Source of the DNA: Microbacterium sp. LWH11-1.2
GTDB taxonomy: Bacteria > Actinomycetota > Actinomycetes > Actinomycetales > Microbacteriaceae
NCBI RefSeq assembly: GCF_038397745.1
Contig: NZ_CP151636.1
Span: 3,906,001-3,970,000, forward strand
DNA: 64,000 nt
Direction of reading: 5' to 3'
Positions within the stretch are counted from its first letter, which is position 1, and the number at the start of each line of letters is the position of its first letter. Shown in pieces: positions 7,324-15,960 of this stretch. The notes under the pieces are model-generated. The model did not search any database, had not been told where the DNA came from, and saw only the letters and a list, made by a program, of their open reading frames with translations. Both the position numbers and the translations under genes were made by a program.

Positions 7324-8246
7324 AGTGCCTCTCCGATCCACACCGGCATCGCGATCGACGGGAAGTAGCGCTCCCGGATCGCATCGCTCGCCACCGAGAT
7401 CGCCACCTGCACCTCTTCCATGCTCTCCGAGAGCCGGTGCACGATGTCGGCGACGGGTCGGTACTCCAGTTCCGATCGCATCCGGCCGAGCACCCGATGC
7501 GCACGATCAGGTGCGCCGAACGCTCCGGCCGGGTCGATCCCTCGCAGACACTCCTCCGCCTGCAGGATGCTCGACAGCACCGACCTCGGGAACAGCTTGT
7601 CCACGAGCAGGAACTCCACCGCTGAGGCCGCCGTCGGCACCGCACGATGACCGCGCAGATGTGCTTCGTACGCGCCGCAGCTGCGCAGCAGCGTGGTCCA
7701 GCTCGGGCCGCCGGCATCCGTCAGCGACCGGGTCGCCAACAGACGGGCCGTCATGTCGGCGCGCTCGATCGAACGGCCGAGGACGAAGAACTGCCAGGCC
7801 TCGTCGCGGCTCGTCGACGAGTCGACCACGCCGAACGCGAGCGCCGACCGGTCGCGGACCCAGCGGAAGAACGGGTGCGTCTTGTCGGAGGCGACCCACC
7901 GCGGCATCCGCGCATTCGACTCGTTGAGGGTCTCCCAGAGATCCGTCGAGATGATCTCCCGTGCCCGCCGTGCGTTCTCGCGCGCGGCTGCGATCGAGTG
8001 GGCGATGGATGCCGCGTGATCGCGGTCCAGCGCCAGCAGCCGCACCACGTCGTCGCGCCCGACCGTGCGTTCGCCGTCGGCCGTGGTACCCATGACCGAG
8101 AGCAGGGCCCGGCATGCAGTGTCCTCCTCGACCCACGGATCCTCCAGGAGCAGCTGCAGGTGCACGTCCAGGATGCGGGCGGTGCCGTCGGCGCGCTCGA
8201 CGTAGCGGCCGATCCAGAACAGCGCCTCGGCGATGCGGCTCAGCAT
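7320..8246 (-). CDS. Alpha-E (DUF403) domain protein
   Basis: A 308-residue helical protein. The start MLSRIAEALFWIGRYVERADGTARILD and the later VLGRSIERADMTARLLATR are hallmarks of the alpha-E family, which is rich in conserved E and R residues. Its biochemical role is unproven. It is almost always encoded with a circularly permuted ATP-grasp protein, as here, with a 7-base overlap upstream, and with a transglutaminase-like protein downstream. Confidence 0.87.
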   Translation of the reverse strand: MLSRIAEALFWIGRYVERADGTARILDVHLQLLLEDPWVEEDTACRALLSVMGTTADGERTVGRDDVVRLLALDRDHAASIAHSIAAARENARRAREIISTDLWETLNESNARMPRWVASDKTHPFFRWVRDRSALAFGVVDSSTSRDEAWQFFVLGRSIERADMTARLLATRSLTDAGGPSWTTLLRSCGAYEAHLRGHRAVPTAASAVEFLLVDKLFPRSVLSSILQAEECLRGIDPAGAFGAPDRAHRVLGRMRSELEYRPVADIVHRLSESMEEVQVAISVASDAIRERYFPSIAMPVWIGEAL

Positions 8247-9925
8247 GTCGCGCCTCCCTGCTGCTGTTGTTGCTGTTGTTGCTGCTGCTGGTGGTGCCGG
8301 GTCTCGAGGTCCTCGTCCTGCGGCGACGACAGGAACGGCGGATGCGGCTCCTCTCGCGGAGACGACACGATCCCGATGGCCCCTGTCGCGATCGACACCT
8401 CGTCGGTCGCAGGGTCCGAGAGCCCGGCCAGCGTCGCGGTCGGCCCGGTGAACAGGGAGGGATCCAGCACCCAGGTGTCCTTGGACCCGCCGCCCTGGCT
8501 CGAGTTGACGACCAGCTGTCCCTCAGGGAGCGCGACGCGTGTGAGCCCTCCGGGCAGCACCCAGATGTCCTCCCCGTCGTTCACGGCGAAGGGGCGGAGA
8601 TCGACGTGCCGCGGGCGGAAGCCGTCTTCCACGAGCGTCGGGATCGTCGAGAGCTGCACGACCGGCTGCGCGATCCAGCCGCGCGGATCGGCGAGCAGCT
8701 GCGCCCGCAGGGCGTCCAGCTCCGCGCGCGTCGCATCCGGGCCGACCACGAGTCCCTTGCCGCCCGACCCGTCGACCGGCTTCACGACGAGCTCGTCCAG
8801 TCGATCGAGCACCTCGGCGAGAGCATCCGGCTCTTCCAGCCGCCAGGTGTCGACGTTCGGGAGGATCGGATCCTCGCCGAGGTAGTACCGGATGAGCTCG
8901 GGGACGTACGTGTAGACGAGCTTGTCGTCGGCGACGCCGTTGCCGATCGCGTTCGCCAGCGTGACGTTGCCGAGGCGCGCGGCGAGCATCAGCCCGGGGG
9001 CGCCCAGCACCGAGTCAGGGCGGAAGTGCTGCGGATCGAGGAACTCGTCGTCCACGCGGCGGTAGATCACATCGACGCGGGTGGGCCCCGCGGTCGTGTG
9101 CATCCACACCCGTCCGCCGGAGCAGAAGAGGTCGCGACCCTCGACGAGCTCGACGCCCATCATGCGCGCCAGCAGCGTGTGCTCGTAGTACGCGGAGTTG
9201 TACACACCGGGCGTGAGCACGACGACGGTGGGGTCGTCGACGCCGGCCGGCGCCGCGGCGCGCAGCGCCTGGAGCAGTCGTCCCGGATAGTCGACGACCG
9301 GTCGCACCCGGAGACTCGTGAACAGCTCCGGGAGCGTCTGCGCCATCACCCGTCGGTTCGCGAGCACATAGCTGACGCCGCTCGGCACGCGGACGTTGTC
9401 CTCGAGCACCCGCCAGGCGCCCTTCTCGTCGCGGATGACGTCGATCCCGGCCACGTGGATGCGCACGCCGTTCGCGCCGACGATGCCCGCCGCCTGGCGG
9501 TGGAAGTGCGAGGAGGAGCTGATCAGCGTCGCGGGGATCACCCCGTCGCGCACCGCCGACTGCGGGCCGTAGACGTCCGCGAGGAAGGCCTCGAGCGCAC
9601 GCACGCGCTGCTTGACCCCGGATTCGACGTACATCCAGTCCTCGGCGGCGATCACACGCGGCACCACGTCGAGCGGGAACGGCCGCTCCTCGCCCGCGAA
9701 GTCGAACGTCACGCCCTGCGCGAGGTACGAGCTCGCCAGCGCATCCGTCCGCGCCCGCAGCTCGGCATCGTCCATCCCTGCGAGCGCCGGGTACATGTCG
9801 CGGTACGGGAGGCGCACATCGCCCGCGCCCGCCACGACCTCGGACGGGAACATCTCGTCCCAGGGCTGCGGCCCGCGGCGCATCGCGGTGCGACGAGAGG
9901 TGTATCCGTTGAACAGCGACTCCAT
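8240..9925 (-). CDS. Circularly permuted ATP-grasp type 2 protein with polyQ tail
   Basis: 561 residues from the ATG at 9925. The family core covers most of the chain, with YPALAGMDDAELRAR, RALEAFLADVYG, RVLEDNVRVPSGVSYVLANR, LVVKPVDGSGGKGLVVGP and VVNSSQGGGSKDTWVL. It is expected to be a carboxylate-amine ligase acting on an unknown peptide-like substrate. After the core comes a proline/glutamate-rich stretch and then HH followed by eleven glutamines and GGATC, an unusual tail encoded by a CAG/CAA microsatellite. The longer open frame upstream of 9925 is not supported because it runs into the divergent promoter region. Confidence 0.87.
   Translation of the reverse strand: MESLFNGYTSRRTAMRRGPQPWDEMFPSEVVAGAGDVRLPYRDMYPALAGMDDAELRARTDALASSYLAQGVTFDFAGEERPFPLDVVPRVIAAEDWMYVESGVKQRVRALEAFLADVYGPQSAVRDGVIPATLISSSSHFHRQAAGIVGANGVRIHVAGIDVIRDEKGAWRVLEDNVRVPSGVSYVLANRRVMAQTLPELFTSLRVRPVVDYPGRLLQALRAAAPAGVDDPTVVVLTPGVYNSAYYEHTLLARMMGVELVEGRDLFCSGGRVWMHTTAGPTRVDVIYRRVDDEFLDPQHFRPDSVLGAPGLMLAARLGNVTLANAIGNGVADDKLVYTYVPELIRYYLGEDPILPNVDTWRLEEPDALAEVLDRLDELVVKPVDGSGGKGLVVGPDATRAELDALRAQLLADPRGWIAQPVVQLSTIPTLVEDGFRPRHVDLRPFAVNDGEDIWVLPGGLTRVALPEGQLVVNSSQGGGSKDTWVLDPSLFTGPTATLAGLSDPATDEVSIATGAIGIVSSPREEPHPPFLSSPQDEDLETRHHQQQQQQQQQQQGGATC
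8258..8290 (-). repeat. CAG/CAA trinucleotide tract (11 Gln codons)
   Basis: Eleven consecutive CAG or CAA codons read on the minus strand, 15 bases before the stop of the ATP-grasp gene and just before the start of the alpha-E gene. The mix of CAG and CAA makes it an imperfect microsatellite. In-frame length change would alter only the disordered tail. Confidence 0.9.
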
Positions 9926-10015
9926 GACGGAATACTTCCGTGGCGGAGTTTCGGCGATGTTTCCGGGGGAAGACGACGCAGCGACACGCCCGCTGCCGCG
10001 GTAGAGTCGAGGAGT

Positions 10016-10075
10016 CCGGCGGTCGCCCGCCGGTGCCTGAAAAAGAGGCACGAAGCACCTCGCGCAGCAGCGAGG
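10016..10075 (+). ncRNA. Candidate structured 5' leader: three consecutive hairpins
   Basis: Three hairpins stand almost end to end in the untranslated region of the ThDP enzyme gene. They are CCGGCGG/CCGCCGG (10016-10033), GTGCCT/AGGCAC with a GAAAAAG loop (10033-10051; it shares one base with the first) and CCTCGC/GCGAGG (10058-10075). The gene starts at 10129. A -10-like TAGAGT lies just before them at about 10002. I do not recognise a known riboswitch family. It could be a regulatory leader or simply GC-rich secondary structure. Confidence 0.4.
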
Positions 10076-10128
10076 GCGAGACACATACGGATCCGCAGTT
10101 CTCCGTCCCTGTCTCGAAAGGCATTCCC

Positions 10129-11868
10129 ATGCCCACCGTGTCCGCGCATGTCGCCCTCACCCTCGCCCAGCACATCGACGCCGTCTTCGGCGTGATGGGC
10201 AACGGCAACGCCTACTTCCTCGATGCGATCGAGAAGCAGACGGATGCCGTCTTCACCGCCGTCCGCCATGAGCAGGGCGCCGTGGTCGCCGCGGACGCGC
10301 ACTTCCGCGCCTCCGGGCGCATCGCCGCCGGCACCTCGACATACGGCGCCGGCTTCACGAACACCCTCACCGCTCTCGCGGAGGCCGTGCAGGCACACGT
10401 GCCGCTCGTGCTCGTGGTCGGCGACGAGCCGACGTCGGGCCCACGCCCGTGGGACGTCGACCAGATCGCCCTCGCGTCGGCCGTCGGGGCCCGCACCTAT
10501 ACGGTCGGACGGACGGATGCCGCGGCGACCACAGTCATCGCGATCGAGCACGCCCTCACCTATCGTGTGCCCGTCGTGCTCGCGATCCCGTACGACGTCG
10601 CCGCCCTCGAGGCGGGCCCCGTGGCGGAGGCGCCGTCGCCGCGCCTGCCCGCACCCCTCACCCCGAAGGGCGAGTTCGCCGAGGGGATGCTCGACGAGAT
10701 CGCCGCGGCGCTGCGCGGAGCCGAGCGCCCGTTCCTGCTCGCGGGACGCGGCGCATGGCTGGCCGGTGCGAGCCATGCGCTGGGCGAGCTCGCCGAGCTG
10801 ACCGGCGCGCTCACCGCGTCGTCCGCCCTCGGCCGCGGGGTCTTCCCCGACCCCCGTTACGACCTCGGCGTCACGGGCGGATTCGGTGCCGACGGTGCGA
10901 TGGAGCTCGTCCGGACGGCCGACGTCGCCGTCGTCTTCGGGGCGTCGCTGAACCAGTTCACGATGCGCTTCGGCGAGCTGTTCGCCCCGGGTACACGGGT
11001 GTTCCAGATCGACATCGCCCCCGCCGCCACGCACGCGCACATCGGAGGTTTCGTCCGCGCGGATGCGCGCGTCGCGGCCGAGGAGCTCGTGACCCGGCTG
11101 CGGTCCACGTCGGCCGACGGGCACAGCTTCGGAGATCGGGCTCGACACGCCGCATCCGCCGAGGGTCCTGCCGGCGAGTCGGCCGCGAGCTCCGAAACTG
11201 TGCCCGCCCGGCCGTGGCGGGAGAGCGTCGACGTGGCATCCGCCCGGGCATACGACGCCGGCGACGACCTCGCCGCCGACGGGCGACTCGACCCGCGTTC
11301 GGCAGCACGGCGCATCGCCGAGCTGCTTCCGGAGGACCGCGTCGTGGTCTCGGACGGCGGACACTTCATCGGCTGGGCCAACATGTACTGGCCCGTCGCC
11401 GCACCGGATCGCATGATGATGATCGGCACCGCGTTCCAGTCGATCGGTCAGGGCTGGCCGAGCGTCGTCGGCGCCGCTCTGGCCCGCCGCGACTCCACGA
11501 TCGTGCTGACCTCGGGCGATGGTGGCGGACTGATGGCGATCGCCGACCTGGAATCCGCGGTGCGCGCCGCGGCCGGGCGAGGTATGGCCGTGATCTGGAA
11601 CGATGCCGCCTACGGGGCCGAGGTCAACCTCTACGGTCTCAAGGGGCTCGCCGAGGGCCCGATGCTCATCCCCGAGGTCGACTTCGCCGCGTTCGGGGCT
11701 GCGGTCGGGGCCGAGGGCGTCGTGGTCCGCACGCTCGCCGATCTTGACCGGCTGGAGGCCTGGGCGCAGGAGGATGCCGCGACCCGCCGCTTCCTGCTCC
11801 TCGACCTCCGCATCTCCGGCGCTGTCATCGCCCCGTACCAGCAGGAGATCATCCGCGTGAACTCCTGA
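10129..11868 (+). CDS. Thiamine-diphosphate-dependent enzyme (acetolactate synthase/decarboxylase-like)
   Basis: 579 residues in the three-domain arrangement of the acetolactate synthase / 2-oxoacid decarboxylase family. The N-terminal pyrimidine domain has the conserved glutamate in RHEQGAVVAADAHF and the YGAGFTNTL segment. A central domain follows, and the C-terminal domain has the ThDP motif SGDGGGLMAIADLESA ... WNDAAYGAE. The substrate is not clear. In this position, beside an aromatic hydroxylase and an aromatic-acid transporter, a phenylpyruvate-, phenylglyoxylate- or benzoylformate-type decarboxylase is one option; an acetolactate-synthase-like activity is another. About residues 335-375 contain a low-complexity insert. 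The ATG at 10129 starts the conserved part. Confidence 0.8.
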   Translation: MPTVSAHVALTLAQHIDAVFGVMGNGNAYFLDAIEKQTDAVFTAVRHEQGAVVAADAHFRASGRIAAGTSTYGAGFTNTLTALAEAVQAHVPLVLVVGDEPTSGPRPWDVDQIALASAVGARTYTVGRTDAAATTVIAIEHALTYRVPVVLAIPYDVAALEAGPVAEAPSPRLPAPLTPKGEFAEGMLDEIAAALRGAERPFLLAGRGAWLAGASHALGELAELTGALTASSALGRGVFPDPRYDLGVTGGFGADGAMELVRTADVAVVFGASLNQFTMRFGELFAPGTRVFQIDIAPAATHAHIGGFVRADARVAAEELVTRLRSTSADGHSFGDRARHAASAEGPAGESAASSETVPARPWRESVDVASARAYDAGDDLAADGRLDPRSAARRIAELLPEDRVVVSDGGHFIGWANMYWPVAAPDRMMMIGTAFQSIGQGWPSVVGAALARRDSTIVLTSGDGGGLMAIADLESAVRAAAGRGMAVIWNDAAYGAEVNLYGLKGLAEGPMLIPEVDFAAFGAAVGAEGVVVRTLADLDRLEAWAQEDAATRRFLLLDLRISGAVIAPYQQEIIRVNS

Positions 11869-11872
11869 CGCT

Positions 11873-11927
11873 CCCGTGGCAGTTGTGGCGGGTGAATCGG
11901 CTCGACACCCACCGCAACTGCCACGGG
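11873..11927. terminator. Large inverted repeat between convergent genes
   Basis: The left arm CCCGTGGCAGTTGTGGCGGG and the right arm ACCCACCGCAACTGCCACGG (continuing with G) pair with two mismatches around a 13-base loop. It lies between the stops of the ThDP enzyme (11868) and the VOC protein (11946), so a bidirectional terminator is likely. Its outer ends resemble those of the inverted repeat at 14358-14418. Confidence 0.7.
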
Positions 11928-11945
11928 AACGAAGGCGCGGGACTC

Positions 11946-12326
11946 TCAGCTCTGGGCGCCGTAGTCCGGAAGCTCCTGCAGCGTCCACGTGTTGCCGTCG
12001 GGGTCGTCGAAGCTGACGAATCGACCCCACCCCTGCTCGTCGACGCCCTGCGCCTCGACACCGACACTCCGCAGGTGCGCCAGCGCCTCATCCGCATTCG
12101 GCACCACGACCTGGATCGTGTTCTGCTGCCCCGGTTCGAGATCGATGCCGAGACCGGTGCCGAACGCGATCGAGCAGGCCGACCCCGGCGGCGTCATCTG
12201 CACGAACCGCATCCCGTCGAACGGTGTCTGGTCGTGGTCGGCGTTGAAGCCGATCTTCACGTAGAAGTCCTTCGACCGGTCGACATCTGTCACCGGCACG
12301 AAGATGAGTTCGATCTTCCAATCCAT
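11946..12326 (-). CDS. VOC (glyoxalase/bleomycin-resistance fold) family protein
   Basis: A 126-residue single-module vicinal-oxygen-chelate protein. It shows paired beta-alpha-beta motifs with FVPVTDVDRSKDFYVKIGF, DGMRFVQMTPPGS, QVVVPNADEALAHLRSVGV and FDDPDGNTWTLQE. Such proteins may be lyases, dioxygenases or binding proteins; no substrate can be assigned. The ATG at 12326 is preceded by AGGAGG. It is separated from the flavin monooxygenase upstream by about 120 bases. Confidence 0.82.
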   Translation of the reverse strand: MDWKIELIFVPVTDVDRSKDFYVKIGFNADHDQTPFDGMRFVQMTPPGSACSIAFGTGLGIDLEPGQQNTIQVVVPNADEALAHLRSVGVEAQGVDEQGWGRFVSFDDPDGNTWTLQELPDYGAQS

Positions 12327-12449
12327 CACGCACTCCTCCTGGCGGGCGCCGTCGCCCGTCCGCGACCACGGTACGACGCACTCGACGTGCGGCGCCACCG
12401 TCTTGTACAAATGCGCTTGTACAGACGCCGACCACGGAGATCGGCCGCG

Positions 12450-14321
12450 TCAGACCGCCGGAAGCAAGGCCCCCTCGAAGAACTCCGCGAGCTCGTCGAC
12501 CCCCTCCAACGGCAGGATCGCCGCGACGTACTGGTCAGGACGGACGACGATCACGACGCCGTCGCGAGACAGCTCCCGCGCCTCGAAGATGTCGGTCTCC
12601 GTCCACTTCGAGGGACCCGCGGCATACACCTTCTCCCAATCCGTGAGTCCGAGCGGCCCGGTCTTGGGCTGGAACAGCGCAGGTGCGCTCGTGACCTCGA
12701 CCTCCTCGTACGGCTGCTGGTACACCGCCTTCACGTCGAAGACCGCGTCGGCGTCGGCATCCGCGGGGGTGAAGCGAGCGAACACCGGCGCAGCGGCATC
12801 CGCCCACGCGGCGAGCGCTGCCCCGGCGCGGTCGCCGAACGCGTAGACCCGCCACCGTCCGTCCGCGCGCGCATGGTGACCGAGATGCACGACGTTGCCG
12901 TCGCCGACCCTGATGACCTCGGCCGACTTGAACCGCTTGCCGAGCGGGAACCCGCCGGCCAGCCCCTGGTGCGCATCGGATCCGGTGATCATCGACGCGG
13001 TGTACTGCGTCATGAAACCCGACGGGAACTCGGCCGTCGCCAGGTAGTACGTGGCGAGCTCGCCCGGGTCCGAGATCTCCTCGGGCTTGCGCGCCATGAG
13101 CGACGACCACTCCCGATCGAAGTTGATGAGCTGCTGCGCGACCGGCCGCCGCTCGGCGCCGTACGTCGCGAGCAGAGCCTCCGGTGCACGACCGGTCAGC
13201 ACGGAGCCGAGCTTCCAGCCCAGGTTGAAGCCGTCCTGCATCGAGACGTTCATGCCCTGTCCTGCCTTGGCACTGTGCGTGTGGCACGCGTCACCCGTCA
13301 GGAAGACCCGCGGGGTGCGGCCCGACTCCTCGAGCACGTCGTCGAAGCCGTCGGTCACCCGGTGTCCGACCTCGTACACGCTGTGCCAGGCGACCTGCTT
13401 CACGTCGATCGTGTACGGATGCAGGATGTCGTTCGCCTTGCGGATGATCTCCTCGATCGGCGTCTGCCGCACGCGGTGGTCGTCGTCCTGCGCGACCTCG
13501 CCGAGATCGATGTACATCCGCGACAGGTAGCCGCCCTCGCGGGGGATGTGCAGGATGTTTCCTGCCTGGGAGTTGATCGCGCACTTGGTGCGCCAGTCCG
13601 GGAAGTCGGTGTTCACGAGCACGTCCATGACACCCCAGGCGTGCGCGGCGCTTCCGCCGACGTGGGTGCGCCCGATGGCCTGACGCACACCGCTGCGGGC
13701 GCCGTCGCAGCCCGCGACGTACTTCGCCCGGATGGTCTGCTCCTCGCCGGCCCGCTCCCCCGCCACGTGACGCACGCGGACCTCGACGGGGTGCTCGCCC
13801 TCGTCGTGCACGGTGAGCCCCACGAACTCGACGCCGTAGTCGGGCGCGATCCGGCCCGGCCCCGTCGCTGCCGCCTCGGCGAAGTAGTCGAGCACGCGCG
13901 CCTGGTTCACGATCAGGTGCGGGAACTCGCAGATGTCATAGGCGTAGTCGGCGGTGCGCGCGGTGCGGATGATCTCGCGCGGATTCTCCGGGTCAGGACT
14001 CCAGAAGTTCATCCAGCCGATGTTGTAGGCCTCGGCGACGATGCGCTCGGCGAATCCGAACGCCTGGAAGGTCTCGACGCTGCGCGGCTGGATGCCGTCG
14101 GCCTGCCCGAGCACGAGCCGCCCCTCCCGCTTCTCGATGATGCGCGTCGAGATGTCGGGGTACTGCGACATCTGCGCGGCGAGGAGCATGCCGGCCGGGC
14201 CCGAGCCGACGATGAGCACGTCGACCTCGTCGGGCAGGGCAGCCGGACGATCCGTGCCGAGCCCTGCGGCATCCTGCACGCGCGGGTCCCCGGAGACGTA
14301 GCCGTGGTGGTGGAACTGCAT
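12450..14321 (-). CDS. Class A flavin-dependent aromatic hydroxylase (3-hydroxybenzoate/phenol hydroxylase type)
   Basis: 623 residues, the length of 3-hydroxybenzoate 4-hydroxylase (MobA) and phenol 2-monooxygenase. FAD-binding GSGPAG lies at 39-44, the DG motif CDGARS at 205-210 and the GD motif LTGDACH at 341-347, followed by AKAGQGMN. A C-terminal thioredoxin-fold domain (about 430-620), typical of the phenol-hydroxylase subgroup, ends with VVIVVRPDQYVAAILPL. The neighbouring meta-cleavage operon starts from 3,4-dihydroxyphenylacetate. I therefore infer hydroxylation of a 3- or 4-hydroxyphenylacetate-type substrate, although 3-hydroxybenzoate is the best-known substrate of the family. No HpaBC two-component hydroxylase is seen in the window. 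Confidence 0.85.
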   Translation of the reverse strand: MQFHHHGYVSGDPRVQDAAGLGTDRPAALPDEVDVLIVGSGPAGMLLAAQMSQYPDISTRIIEKREGRLVLGQADGIQPRSVETFQAFGFAERIVAEAYNIGWMNFWSPDPENPREIIRTARTADYAYDICEFPHLIVNQARVLDYFAEAAATGPGRIAPDYGVEFVGLTVHDEGEHPVEVRVRHVAGERAGEEQTIRAKYVAGCDGARSGVRQAIGRTHVGGSAAHAWGVMDVLVNTDFPDWRTKCAINSQAGNILHIPREGGYLSRMYIDLGEVAQDDDHRVRQTPIEEIIRKANDILHPYTIDVKQVAWHSVYEVGHRVTDGFDDVLEESGRTPRVFLTGDACHTHSAKAGQGMNVSMQDGFNLGWKLGSVLTGRAPEALLATYGAERRPVAQQLINFDREWSSLMARKPEEISDPGELATYYLATAEFPSGFMTQYTASMITGSDAHQGLAGGFPLGKRFKSAEVIRVGDGNVVHLGHHARADGRWRVYAFGDRAGAALAAWADAAAPVFARFTPADADADAVFDVKAVYQQPYEEVEVTSAPALFQPKTGPLGLTDWEKVYAAGPSKWTETDIFEARELSRDGVVIVVRPDQYVAAILPLEGVDELAEFFEGALLPAV

Positions 14322-14357
14322 CGTCGTCGATTCCTTTCGAGGAGTCTTCTCATTCTG

Positions 14358-14418
14358 CGCTCCTGCGGCACGTCGTGCGGGTCATCGCGACGATGACCCG
14401 ACGACGTGCCACGGGAGC
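14358..14418. terminator. Long inverted repeat after the MHS transporter gene
   Basis: GGCACGTCGTGCGGGTCATC (14367-14386) pairs with GATGACCCGACGACGTGCC (14392-14410) with one bulge, and outer CGCTCC/GGAGCG bases extend it. It sits between the stop of the transporter (14427) and the start of the hydroxylase (14321), both on the minus strand. It probably terminates transporter transcription. Confidence 0.65.
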
Positions 14419-14426
14419 GGGCGAGG

Positions 14427-15806
14427 TCAGGCCTTGGCGAGTCCGTAGATCGGGCTGACCGACTGCTCGTCCTCATGATCCGGGCCGAGCGGGATGCCGG
14501 AGCGATCGCGCAGCAGCAGGGTGGCGATGAGGCCGAGAACCGTCATGCCGGCGAGGTACCCGGTCACCGCCTGGGTCGACCCCGTCGCCTGCACGATCGC
14601 CGTCGCGATGGTGGGCGCGAACGCACCGCCCGCGATCGCGCCGATCGCGTACGAGATCGAGACGCCGGAGAAGCGGATGCTGGCGGGGAAGAGCTCCGTG
14701 TACAGCGCCGCCTGCGGGCCGTACGTGAACCCGAGGCCGATCGTGAGGATGGCGAGCCCGGCGAAGAGCAGCCCGATCTGCCCGGTGTTGACGAGCGGGA
14801 ACAGGGCGAAGACGCCGATGAGCTGCAGCACCCAGCCGATGATGTAGGTCGTGCGGCGACCGATGCGGTCGCAGATCCATCCGGCCAGCAGCGTCGTCAG
14901 CAGCCAGGTGACCGCGGACCCGGCGACCGCCCAGAGCACCGGACCGCGATCGAGGCCGATGGGGCCCTCGGGGTTCGTGGCGTAGTTCTGGATGTAGCCG
15001 CCCGTGGTCATGTAGCCGACCGCGTTGTTGCCGGCGAAGACGAAGGCCGCGATGATCACGAGCAGCGCGTGCTTGCGGAACAGCTGCACGATCGGCATCC
15101 GCGCCTTCTCCTTGCGCGCGGCGAGCTCGGTGAACACCGGGCTCTCCTCGACCTTCCGGCGCACGTAGTAGCCGACGAGGATCAGCACGACGCTGAGCAG
15201 GAACGGCACGCGCCATCCCCACGCCGCGAACTGGTCACCGGGTGCGATCGCGGTCATCAGCGCCATCACGCCCGAGGCGAGCAGCAGCCCCAGCGGCACG
15301 CCGATCTGCGGCGAGGCCCCGAAGATGCCGCGTTTCTTGCGCGGGGCGTGCTCGACGGCCATGAGGACCGCACCGCCCCACTCGCCACCGGCCGAGATGC
15401 CCTGGATGATGCGCAGCAGCACCAGCAGGATCGGCGCGGTGATGCCGATGGCCTCGTAGGTCGGAAGCAGACCGATCAGTGCGGTCGCCGCGCCCATCAG
15501 GATCAGCGTCCACATGAGCACCGTCTTGCGCCCGAGCTTGTCGCCGTAGTGGCCGGCGAGGAACGCGCCGAGCGGGCGGAAGAGGAAGCTGACCCCGACG
15601 GTGGCGAAGGCGATCAGCGCGCTGTTCGCGCCCAGGGGCTCGAAGAAGAGCTGGCCGAACACGAGGCCGACCGCGGTGGCGTAGATGAAGAAGTCGTACC
15701 ACTCCACGGTGGTCCCGACGACGGTGGCGAACACGACGCGGCGCCGATCGGCCGCTGTCGCGATGGTGCCGGTGGGCGTGAACCCAGCCTGTGACTGCCC
15801 GCTCAT
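14427..15806 (-). CDS. MHS-family MFS transporter (aromatic or organic acid:H+ symporter)
   Basis: A 459-residue integral membrane protein with about twelve hydrophobic segments. The loop GDKLGRKTVLMWTLILMG and the segment RIIQGISAGGEWGGAVLMA with EHAPRKKRG are characteristic of the metabolite:H+ symporter branch (ShiA, KgtP and aromatic-acid permeases). It diverges from the hpa operon across about 150 bases, so uptake of hydroxyphenylacetate or a related acid is a reasonable inference. The start is preceded by AAAGGAG. Confidence 0.87.
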   Translation of the reverse strand: MSGQSQAGFTPTGTIATAADRRRVVFATVVGTTVEWYDFFIYATAVGLVFGQLFFEPLGANSALIAFATVGVSFLFRPLGAFLAGHYGDKLGRKTVLMWTLILMGAATALIGLLPTYEAIGITAPILLVLLRIIQGISAGGEWGGAVLMAVEHAPRKKRGIFGASPQIGVPLGLLLASGVMALMTAIAPGDQFAAWGWRVPFLLSVVLILVGYYVRRKVEESPVFTELAARKEKARMPIVQLFRKHALLVIIAAFVFAGNNAVGYMTTGGYIQNYATNPEGPIGLDRGPVLWAVAGSAVTWLLTTLLAGWICDRIGRRTTYIIGWVLQLIGVFALFPLVNTGQIGLLFAGLAILTIGLGFTYGPQAALYTELFPASIRFSGVSISYAIGAIAGGAFAPTIATAIVQATGSTQAVTGYLAGMTVLGLIATLLLRDRSGIPLGPDHEDEQSVSPIYGLAKA

Positions 15807-15869
15807 GGGGTGTCTCCTTTGATTGTGACTGCACTGTCACGGCGTGCGGGGACGTGAATCCCGAGTTGC

Positions 15870-15899
15870 TTGCCGAGGGGTGATCCGATGATATATGAT
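15870..15899 (+). promoter_or_regulatory. Promoter of the hpa-type operon
   Basis: -35 TTGCCG (15870-15875) and -10 TATGAT (15894-15899) with an 18-base spacer, about 60 bases before the GTG start of the FAH-RraA gene. The AT-rich stretch GATGATATATGATTTCG around the -10 box has a palindromic ATATAT centre and could be bound by the GntR regulator encoded in the operon. Confidence 0.55.
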
Positions 15900-15960
15900 T
15901 TCGAATACGACGCACAAGGCGTCCTGCAGCACACCGCTGACGAGCGCGAGGAGGCGCCCC

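Noticed and set aside
8114..10195. A long plus-strand frame of 693 codons opposite the ATP-grasp gene
   Set aside because: Its composition is that of an antisense shadow (Arg/Ala/His-rich) and the minus strand carries a well-known conserved trio.
12450..14321. Reading the flavin hydroxylase as a resistance or polyketide-type monooxygenase
   Set aside because: The length of 623 residues, the thioredoxin-fold tail and the aromatic-catabolism context fit the phenol/3-hydroxybenzoate hydroxylase branch better.
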